From positions 1 to 12,625 of the forward strand of contig VBBE01000062.1 in the NCBI GenBank assembly GCA_005884605.1: a stretch of 12,625 nt of DNA, given 5' to 3'. The notes below the pieces were generated by a model. That model ran no database searches. It was not told the origin of the DNA and saw nothing but the letters and a program-made list of their open reading frames with translations. The position numbers were made by a program, and so were the translations under genes. The stretch is from Candidatus Bathyarchaeota archaeon. Lineage in GTDB: Archaea; Thermoproteota; Bathyarchaeia; 40CM-2-53-6. Position 1 is the first letter of the stretch, and the number at the start of each line of letters is the position of its first letter. Shown here piece after piece: positions 7,396 to 12,625 of this stretch.

Positions 7396-8324
7396 TCAAC
7401 GGTGTATTTGCGATACGAGACCTCGATTCTTTGTTACGCTAGCCCAGCAGAGGTGTGGGGTATTGTGAGCGACGCCGTGTCGCCCTTTGCGGTCGAGAGT
7501 GACAATCCCCAGTCCTCGACTGGCCATTTTCGTCACCATGTTTACGGTTTGGGACGCTGCTTGTTGTCCGGTCAGGGACTGCATTGCGTCGCAAGCCGAC
7601 TTGGAGACGACCAATCTCATCGCTATCTCTCCAACCCCTGTTGCGGTGGCGGCTCCTGTCCTATTGTCAGCGTACAATCCGGCTCCAAGGATGGGGCTGT
7701 CCCCGATTCTACCCGGAAGTTTCAACGAGACTCCGCCTGTAGAATCCGCTGCGGCTAAGTCTCCCTTCTGATCAATCGCAAGAGCTCCAACGGTATCTCC
7801 GACTATGTTTCGGCCTTTGCTCCGTATCAGTTTCAGATTTCTAGGAAAATCGCCAAGGATGCCTTTTTCCAAGCCTCCTTTGCCTGTTTCCATTGACAGA
7901 CTCGCTCGGGAAGCTTCAAGTTCGCCTTTGGCAACCCAAACGCCTCGCCGAGCCTCTCGGCACTTTTTCCGGCAAGCAATGCATGATCCGTTTTCTCCAT
8001 TACGAGTCTCGCCAGACTTATCGGGTTCTTTGTATGCCGCAGAAGAGCGACCCCCGCGCCCATTCGAGTCCTCCCATCCATGACTCCAACGTCCGCCTCA
8101 ACTTGACCAACAAGATTCAGGGTTGACCCGCTGCCTGCATTAAAGACTGGATTATCCTCCATCTCCACAACCGCAGCGTCAACCGCTTTAATGGAAGATT
8201 TTCCTTGTTGAAGGAGTCTAAACCCTCTAGTCGCAGCCTGCCTGACGCCCGACAGTCCAGCCGCCTGCTTCGATTTGGGCCATTCCCCAGCGCCGCCATG
8301 AACGATGATTGTCGAACTTACCAA
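7396..8324 (-). CDS. Isoaspartyl peptidase/L-asparaginase (Ntn hydrolase), interrupted by a frame change
   Basis: A plant-type asparaginase, which releases ammonia from asparagine and clears isoaspartyl peptides after cleaving itself into two subunits. The alpha part (TTG at 8324, frame ending at 7833) shows HGGAG (residues 9-13), MEDNPVFNAGSGSTLN, DGRTRMGAG and NPISLARLVMEKTDHALLAG. The beta part is in the minus-one frame (open from 7893 to the stop at 7396): GDTVGA with the nucleophile Thr, then GGVSLKLPGRIGDSPI, GAGLYADN, GAATATGVGE and a normal end (HNTPHLCW). All expected catalytic motifs are present and total length (about 309 codons) is normal for the family. The two frames overlap for 61 bases in the variable linker just before the nucleophile, where there is a run of five A. 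This is a single-base error or mutation, or less likely two separately made subunits. Divergent from Sua5 with 67 bases between starts. Confidence 0.85.
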
Positions 8325-8354
8325 ATCGTGTCACGGGCGACGGGATGTGAACGA

Positions 8355-8362
8355 GATATAAG
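8355..8362. promoter_or_regulatory. Shared TATA box between the divergent asparaginase and Sua5 genes
   Basis: The 67-base gap between the asparaginase start (TTG at 8324, minus) and the Sua5 start (ATG at 8392, plus) contains one obvious TATA element, GATATAAG at 8355-8362, which reads CTTATATC on the other strand. Its centre is about 34 bases from both start codons. One element may therefore serve both directions, with short leaders of about eight bases each way. Confidence 0.5.
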
Positions 8363-8391
8363 AGTCGAATTGGTCGGGAAAGCAACAGGCA

Positions 8392-8829
8392 ATGCTGACT
8401 CAATTTCTCAATATCAGCGGCGAGTCGATTCAGAAAGCAGCAACCGTGATACAGAGCGGTGGACTCGTAGTCTATCCAACGGACACGGTGTACGGGCTAG
8501 GATGCCAAGTAACTGGACTTGAGAAAATGGTCGGCCTTCGAATCCCAGACCGAAGGGACACGTTGGATTTGATCTCGAAGGCTGGAGGATCCCTTTTAGG
8601 GACCAGCGCAAATATTTCCGGCAACCTGTCACTAAGGACAGCGGAAGATGCGTTCAAGGTGTTCGAAGGCAAAGTCGACATCGTCCTGAATGGAGGCATC
8701 ACGTCTACCCGTCCCGAGTCCACAGTTGTAAAACAGACCAGGTCTGGCGTCCAAGTTCTTCGGCAAGGAGCCATTGGGTCAAAAGACCTTAGAAAGGCTC
8801 TCCCGTTGAATGTCGAACTGCAGGAATGA
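8392..8829 (+). CDS. sua5: Sua5/YrdC threonylcarbamoyl-AMP synthase lacking its central segment
   Basis: Sua5/YrdC proteins make threonylcarbamoyl-AMP from threonine, bicarbonate and ATP for the t6A modification at tRNA position 37. Clear motifs: IQSGGLVVYPTDTVYGLG at residues 20-37, TSANISG at 71-77, PESTVV at 108-113, and VQVLRQGAI near the end. The protein is 145 residues; a YrdC domain is about 200. Between VTGLEK (about 40-45) and VGLRIPD (47-53) the usual stretch with the Lys-X-Arg active-site motif and the Trp-Pro-Gly-Pro-Leu-Thr region, about 65-70 residues, is absent with no room for it in another frame. The deletion is in frame, so the chain is still open but probably inactive. The ATG lies eight bases past the expected start site. 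The TGA overlaps the ATG of the THUMP gene (ATGA, 8826-8829). The family call is firm; loss of activity is inferred. Confidence 0.85.
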   Translation: MLTQFLNISGESIQKAATVIQSGGLVVYPTDTVYGLGCQVTGLEKMVGLRIPDRRDTLDLISKAGGSLLGTSANISGNLSLRTAEDAFKVFEGKVDIVLNGGITSTRPESTVVKQTRSGVQVLRQGAIGSKDLRKALPLNVELQE

Positions 8830-9363
8830 TTAGGTCTGCTAAACGACTTCAATCTTCTCATATCTAGCGCGAGAGGCAACGAGCGAGAGGCAAATTCGGA
8901 GCTGCTCTATCTCATGGCAGAGCTCGGAGACCGTTCCGCAGAGACCAGCTATACTCCGGTGAGCGGCTTGACTGTCGCCAAGACATCCCTGGACCCGCTC
9001 AGAGTGGTGCGAAACCTACGGTATACTCTGAAAGATAAGCCGTGGGAGTTTCGGTACGTTCTCAAAGTCAAACCGGTTCAGAGAGTTGTGCCCACGGAGA
9101 TTGAGGCGATCGGGAACGCGGTTTCAGAAAAGTCAGGAGCGATTAAGGATGGTGAAACGTTTCGTGTCTCGATCGAGAAGCGGCGAAGCGATGTTTCGTC
9201 GAAGGAAGTCATCGACGCGATCGCAACAAAGATTCCAAGAAAGGTGGATCTACGGGACCCGGGAAAGATAGTTCTGATCGAGATTATTGGCAAGGTGGCT
9301 GGAATCGCCGTCATCCCTCCGGACGGCATCTTGGGGATAGAGAAGGAGAAGAGGACGCTCTAG
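8826..9363 (+). CDS. THUMP-domain RNA-binding protein (Tan1/THUMPD1-like), start disrupted by one extra base
   Basis: A Tan1-like protein: an N-terminal ferredoxin-like part followed by a THUMP domain that binds tRNA. In eukaryotes Tan1/THUMPD1 helps the ac4C12 acetyltransferase; the archaeal role is less clear. From the ATG at 8914 there are 149 residues, with the THUMP core GETFRVSIEKRRSDVSSKEV, then KVDLRDPGKIVLIEIIGKVAGI near the end. Upstream in the same frame, straight after the Sua5 TGA, the sequence already reads NDFNLLISSARGNEREANSE, a typical family start, but has no ATG, GTG or TTG. An ATG at 8826, overlapping the Sua5 stop, gives MIR in a neighbouring frame. Removing one base near 8834-8836 joins them as MIRLLNDFNLL, giving 178 residues. 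The likely true start is therefore 8826 with one inserted base; otherwise a shorter protein starts at 8914. The stop shares CTAG with Cgi121. Confidence 0.75.
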
Positions 9364-9735
9364 TTTTCTAACACTAAGAGTGCGGAGCGCTCGATCACTA
9401 GCCTCTTCAAGACGCCACTCTCGGTTTCACCGGGCGTTTTCGAGGCGGTCAAGAGCTTATCGGAGACATTATAGGCCTTCTTCAAGTCTCCCTGTTTCTT
9501 TCCGGTTCCGACCTCCAGGACAGAATCGTCTAAGGTTCCGCTGAGGACCTCTGTCGCTTTGTCAATCAAACACCATGTGTTCTACCCCAGCAATCCGGTC
9601 GGCACGCAAGAGCTGAAGCTGAATGCCATCAAATGACCCCCGCAGATCGTGCAACGCTTTCTCAGAGTCAATGACTCTTGCGTCTCGGAATCCTTGAATC
9701 CACAGAAGGTACGACCCTACTTTTTCGGTTATCAT
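9360..9735 (-). pseudogene. cgi121: KEOPS subunit Cgi121, central core deleted and frame broken
   Basis: Cgi121 is the small KEOPS subunit that captures the tRNA CCA end during t6A synthesis. From the ATG at 9735 (overlapping the upstream TGA as ATGA) a 57-residue frame reads FRDARVIDSEKAL and then QLLRADRIAGVEHMVFD, the family's N-terminal half with the conserved Ala-Gly-X-X-His entry; it stops at 9562. The C-terminal part is in another frame (from about 9570 to the stop at 9360): GTLDDSVLEVG, then VLKRLVIERSALLVLEN, matching the family's end. The conserved middle, a helix bundle that normally includes an Asn-Ser-Leu/Phe-type motif and an Ala-Ser-Gly-X-Arg-Gln-Ile motif (about 50 residues), is absent at the junction near 9562-9575. 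The broken copy should not be functional. I identify the family from motif order and spacing; a database match would settle it. The last codons overlap the convergent THUMP gene's stop. Confidence 0.65.
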
Positions 9736-10319
9736 CGATCCAGTGCCGAGAGCTTACGAATAAGCGAGGGGCTTAGTCCGCTGCCTTTCAACTCGCGGAT
9801 CACAGCTTGTGTAGTCCCCCCTGACTTTAGATTGCGTTTGATCAGGTGAATGGCTTCCAATCTTTCCCATGGAAAGATGACCCATTTTGATGTTGTTCTG
9901 GCGTAATGGTTGGGTTTGAAGATGCTCTTCGGTTTCACGTAAAGCGTACAGACTCTAATCTCTCGTGCTCCCTTTCGGGCAAGATGCTTGACTGTAACAC
10001 GTAGACTGTGTCCTGAATCAGCGACATCGTCAACCACCAGAACTCGCTTTCCGACGACTTCGGAAGTGACCGGCTGGGTGATCTTTGGCCGTTGTGCAGT
10101 AACTCCTATGTTCGTGTAAAACTCGACCTTCATATTGGCAAGATTCGCGTTTTCCAAGAGATCGCTCATGATTCGAGCAGGAGGCCAGCCGCCTCTGGAG
10201 ACTCCCACGATGATCTGGGGCAAGTAACCTATGCCTTTGATCTGTCGGGCAAGTTCTATCATCATGTCATAGACGTCGTCCCAGCCAGGCGCAACATATT
10301 TCCGATTCAAAAGAGCCAA
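9732..10319 (-). CDS. Phosphoribosyltransferase (COG2236 Gpt-like)
   Basis: A 195-residue cytosolic type I phosphoribosyltransferase, likely joining a purine base such as xanthine, hypoxanthine or guanine to PRPP. Motifs in order: the N-terminal YVAPGWDDVYDMMIELARQI, the hood IIVGVSRGGWPPARIMSDLL with the SRGG loop, and the PRPP-binding VLVVDDVADSGHSL at about residues 93-106 with its two Asp. FPWE then occurs at about 149-152, as in archaeal COG2236 proteins. A further 40 residues (LIKRNLKSGGTTQAVIRELK and following) form a small helical tail. The start used is a TTG at 10319; there is no better ATG in frame nearby, though an internal TTG four codons on is possible. A TATA-like GTATATT lies around 10401-10408, which would give a leader of about 60 bases. 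Its TGA overlaps the Cgi121 ATG, so the two were co-translated. Base specificity cannot be read with certainty. Confidence 0.85.
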   Translation of the reverse strand: MALLNRKYVAPGWDDVYDMMIELARQIKGIGYLPQIIVGVSRGGWPPARIMSDLLENANLANMKVEFYTNIGVTAQRPKITQPVTSEVVGKRVLVVDDVADSGHSLRVTVKHLARKGAREIRVCTLYVKPKSIFKPNHYARTTSKWVIFPWERLEAIHLIKRNLKSGGTTQAVIRELKGSGLSPSLIRKLSALDR

Positions 10320-11211
10320 ACCAAGGAGCTTAACTCGGCCACGAATCCTGGTTCCATTAAGCCTTTGTCAGCCTACAAGTGATTGTTGTCCGCTAAACCC
10401 AATATACGAGTCGAGGGACCTCTATCTGGCGTTCTAAAGATCAACCTTGCAAGAAGTGATCGGAAGGACGCCAATGATGTGGACTGACCTGCACAGAGGG
10501 CACCTCGCCCGGATGAAGAAATGCATCTCCACTGAAACCTAAGCCAGCCCGGAGAATGCACGATGCGGAATGAACGGGGTTTGTGGAATCCACAATCACG
10601 TCCATGCTCTCAATTGAATTGTCAGGAGAAAAATGAGGTAATTAGGTGGAAACCATCGGCGCCCCTTTTATTGCGACCCATAGGTAGTATTCGTATTGAT
10701 ACCTTATGGAAAGGAGCCAGAAATCTACCTCCCAACCTCAAGTATCACACGCGACCGAGCCACGGGACGCCTTCATTGAGGCCGTCTTAGCTAGCCGGAT
10801 CCTACTGATCTTGATTCGGTAGCCCGACCAGAACAGACAGGACCGCTACTTTCAAGACTCAAGCGGCTTCCCAGTGGACCAGCCGGAAAAGCGATACTGG
10901 ACAAGACCTGGTCTAATTCATCGCACAAGAAACTAGCTGGAAGGCCGGAACAAATCCGATCCCGTGGTAAGGGCTCAAGAGAATTTGCCCAGAATTCAGC
11001 CCTAATCTTGAAAAGGGGAGGGGCTTTCTAGATTTCCCTCTATACGTTCGGAGATGACCCGTTAAAACCCCTAGATCAGCCTCCCCATCCAAGCCTGGAT
11101 TGCCCCCTGAATCAGAGGAATCGCCCAGAATCCCAGCTAGGCAGGAAATCGTTCCTTGGGGGAGGGGGGGTCTTGCACAGCGTGTAGCGCGATGCAAGAG
11201 CGGTCGAGAGT
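10320..11211. other. Long intergenic region with degenerate repeats and G-runs, no gene recognised
   Basis: About 890 bases without a convincing protein. Frames of 60-95 codons exist on both strands but have skewed composition and no recognisable motif. No tRNA or rRNA signature was found. Two similar stretches lie 130 bases apart: one around 10976-11003 (AAGAGAATTTGCCCAGAATT) and one around 11113-11133 (CAGAGGAATCGCCCAGAATC). Each is followed after about 20-40 bases by a G-rich run (around 11015-11025 and 11156-11170). Just beyond the second run is a hairpin, listed separately. The layout could hold a non-coding RNA or a decayed element; I cannot assign it. Confidence 0.35.
11171..11199. repeat. 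Inverted repeat (hairpin) next to a G-run, downstream of the Lrp-like gene
   Basis: TCTTGCA (11171-11177) and TGCAAGA (11193-11199) form a perfect 7-bp stem. The 15-base loop can itself pair as GCG-TGTAG-CGC. It is flanked on the plus-strand 5' side by a run of five G, A and seven G (11158-11170). It begins 12 bases past the stop of the minus-strand Lrp-like gene, so it may act as an RNA 3' end. The minus strand beyond it is C-rich rather than T-rich, so it is not an ordinary archaeal terminator. Confidence 0.5.
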
Positions 11212-11523
11212 CTAGTCAGACCATTTCGAAGCCGAGACGATAGGAATCAGAGTCTCAGTGTCCGTGACATCCCCAATCGTCTTGATCCGTTCAACAATGA
11301 ACCAGTAAATGCTCTGCGCGTCAGGCTCGAGAAGCTTCCTAGGAACCTCCACGACCGCCATAATATCATGCCGGCCGGGAATGACATGAACCTCTTTGAC
11401 CTCGGCAAGTTTGAACAAGGCGTCAGCAACCTTCGACTCCTTGCCCAAGACCGCGGCCACGTAGATGAACGCACGAACATGCCGCTTCATCTCCCCGTTC
11501 GGATGGTAGTGAGCAGCGACCAA
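11212..11523 (-). CDS. Stand-alone Lrp/AsnC effector-binding (RAM) domain protein
   Basis: A 103-residue protein that is essentially one RAM domain, the ligand-binding and oligomerising half of Lrp/AsnC regulators. The alpha-beta sandwich is readable: strand VRAFIYVAAVLG, helix KESKVADALFKL, strand VKEVHVIPGRHDIMAVVEVP with the characteristic Gly-X-X-Asp turn, helix DAQSIYWFIVERIKTI, and last strand VTDTETLIPIV. There is no helix-turn-helix, so it cannot bind DNA by itself. It may sense amino acids, act as a partner of full-length Lrp proteins, or modulate an enzyme. The TTG at 11523 is preceded by GAGGA ten bases ahead and a TATA box about 40 bases ahead. An ATG at 11490 would give 92 residues and still keep the whole domain. 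Confidence 0.85.
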   Translation of the reverse strand: MVAAHYHPNGEMKRHVRAFIYVAAVLGKESKVADALFKLAEVKEVHVIPGRHDIMAVVEVPRKLLEPDAQSIYWFIVERIKTIGDVTDTETLIPIVSASKWSD

Positions 11524-11560
11524 AACTCAGATGTCCTCGAAACCGACGCCTAAAGAACTC

Positions 11561-11569
11561 CATATAACC
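11561..11569 (-). promoter_or_regulatory. TATA box of the Lrp-like gene
   Basis: The minus strand reads GGTTATATG at 11569-11561. A start site about 25 bases downstream would be near 11540, leaving a leader of about 17 bases that contains GAGGA (11538-11534) before the TTG at 11523. Spacing of all three elements fits, which supports the TTG start. Confidence 0.5.
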
Positions 11570-11740
11570 CCTTGGACCAAAAACAAGCCGCAAATCCCAG
11601 GGCCCCGGTAGGCGCCGGCTTGAAGCTCCCTAGAAACCGACCTGGCTCAGTTACGAGCCGAGCCAAGGGCCGGTATCATAGAAATGATTAGACTTCCTCT
11701 CAGAACCCAGTAAGCTAGGATAGCCTAGCGAGACCGTATT

Positions 11741-12625
11741 TTGACCCTACCAGAGCAGAAATCCAGGTTCTACCTGCCCAGTTCTATCAGGCTGCTCCTC
11801 TCTCCCGGCATCCGAGGACACACACTAATCTTCACGGTCATAATGGCGTTCCTATTCGCGACAGCTTTCGCAGGCGCAAAACTTGGCCTAACCCAGGCAT
11901 GGACTCTCGTCTTCATTGCTGGCGCCAGCAGCACAGGAGTATACCTCGTCCTCACACCGCTTGCACTGTTCGAAAAATTCCGGAAAGCCATCCTATTCTC
12001 TAGAATGACAAGACGGGTCATCATACTAGTACTAGCTTACGCTCCAATGATCGCAGGGATCTCGTATTGGATCCAACAAGCAGGAACAGTCGAAGCCCTC
12101 CCCATATTCCCCGCGTTCATCATAATCTTCTACACATGGATCCTCTTAAGCTTACTTCATCGCAACACCCGTGTCCCAACTACTCGTCAAAGTAGAACGA
12201 GGCCTGACGGGTGAAGGACACACAAAGAAGCTGATGAGAACCCTCGGAATTTCAGTACTCTTTCTCCCTGTCGCGCCATTAACATACGGGGTATGGGCAA
12301 TATCAAACTGGCTAAGCTCAACCTATCAGAACGTCCAAGGGGCGACCGACAAAATCATCATCTGGACTATGATTATTACGGTACTTCTCCTTGCGACTTA
12401 CTTCTTCACTGCACTCTGGGGATGGAGAGTTATTGTACAGAAAAAACCTCAAGCGGCCATATTCGCAGGAGGAACCTTTCTAGTCCTCTGGGGATACCTG
12501 CTCTACCGAGCAACAACAATCGCAATTGGATACATCACGCAAAACCAGCCATCGAATCCCCTCATCGACAGCGGGTTGATGCTGGTTTCTGTCATTGGCG
12601 CTATGCAGACATTCGCGAGGAAGAC
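11741..12625 (+). CDS. Multi-spanning membrane protein, frameshifted, 3' end beyond the window
   Basis: The first frame (TTG at 11741, stop at 12212-12214, 157 residues) has four hydrophobic segments: LIFTVIMAFLFATAFAGA, AWTLVFIAGASSTGVYLVL, VIILVLAYAPMIAGISYWI and FPAFIIIFYTWILLSLL. Its last 20 residues turn hydrophilic and basic and look out of frame. The next frame, open from 12150 to the window end, carries on as AYFIATPVSQLLVKVERGL and then at least three or four more hydrophobic segments (LGISVLFLPVAPLTYGVWAI, IIIWTMIITVLLLATYFFTALW, IFAGGTFLVLWGYLLY and others). One missing base between 12150 and about 12170 would join them into a single protein of about 295 residues or more within the window. 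I recognise no family. The second part could instead start at a GTG at 12171, but that would cut through the predicted continuity. Confidence 0.6.

Noticed and set aside
7855..7875. Programmed minus-one frameshift signal in the asparaginase gene
   Set aside because: The A-run gives only a partial slippery match (GAAAAAG, not AAAAAAG) and no clear downstream structure was seen; a simple indel is more likely.
7357..8126. Several plus-strand frames of 77-133 codons
   Set aside because: All lie opposite the asparaginase gene, whose conserved motifs fix the minus strand as coding.
10460..10545. Possible C/D-box small RNA (ATGATG, CTGA, GATGAA, CTGA in order)
   Set aside because: The first C-like and D-like boxes are only three bases apart and the second C-like box is a poor match, so a guide could not fit.
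10913..11197. Minus-strand 94-codon frame in the long gap
   Set aside because: It has skewed Gly/Ser/Leu/Pro composition, runs through G-runs and the hairpin, and shows no motif or start signal.
11644..11659. Small hairpin GGCTC-AGTTAC-GAGCC upstream of the membrane protein gene
   Set aside because: A 5-bp stem can occur by chance and nothing nearby (T-run, start site) gives it a role.
1..12625. CRISPR array, insertion sequence, tRNA or rRNA genes
   Set aside because: No regularly spaced direct repeats, no transposase-like frame with terminal repeats, and no tRNA B-box with matching stems or rRNA signature was found on either strand by eye.

Overview
The window looks archaeal, probably from the TACK side (Thaumarchaeota/Bathyarchaeota-like). 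It carries a KEOPS Cgi121-type protein, a Tan1-like THUMP protein, an archaeal COG2236-type phosphoribosyltransferase, a stand-alone Lrp/AsnC effector domain, a NosD-type beta-helix surface protein and VapB/VapC remnants. Archaeal-style TATA boxes sit about 20-50 nt ahead of several starts, TTG starts are common, and a pyrimidine-rich tract (no hairpin) follows one gene. The lineage is inferred from gene content only.

Layout. (1) 1-312 has no recognisable gene. 353-843 (minus) is a vapBC pair collapsed into one remnant, with a palindromic operator-like promoter behind it. 890-1414 is mostly empty. (2) 1415-7072 (minus) is an envelope block: a secreted beta-helix protein, an ABC-2 permease and its ATPase (translationally coupled, ATGA overlap), and a 514-residue secreted, C-terminally anchored protein of unknown family. 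The beta-helix protein, ATPase and permease together resemble NosD-NosF-NosY. (3) 7165-7281 (minus) is a 38-codon very acidic reading frame with four Trp-Gly hexads. (4) 7396-8324 (minus) is an isoaspartyl peptidase/L-asparaginase interrupted by a frame change in the linker before its nucleophile. (5) 8392-9363 (plus) is Sua5/YrdC followed by a THUMP protein. (6) 9360-10319 (minus) is a phosphoribosyltransferase followed by Cgi121, whose stop shares a CTAG with the THUMP gene. (7) 10320-11211 is a long gap with weak repeats and a hairpin. (8) 11212-11523 (minus) is the Lrp/AsnC effector domain. (9) 11741 to the window end (plus) is a frameshifted multi-spanning membrane protein.

The genes of (5) and (6) form a tRNA-modification neighbourhood. 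Sua5 makes the threonylcarbamoyl-AMP that KEOPS, of which Cgi121 is a subunit, transfers to tRNA as t6A. The THUMP protein is a likely tRNA-binding partner.

The oddest overall feature is damage. Three genes (VapBC, Sua5, Cgi121) lack a central block of conserved core, and three others (asparaginase, THUMP, terminal membrane protein) carry one apparent single-base frame change each. The envelope block, the phosphoribosyltransferase and the Lrp-like gene are intact. This is either real local decay, which would be remarkable because it hits two steps of t6A synthesis, or an assembly/sequence-quality artefact. The sequence alone cannot decide.
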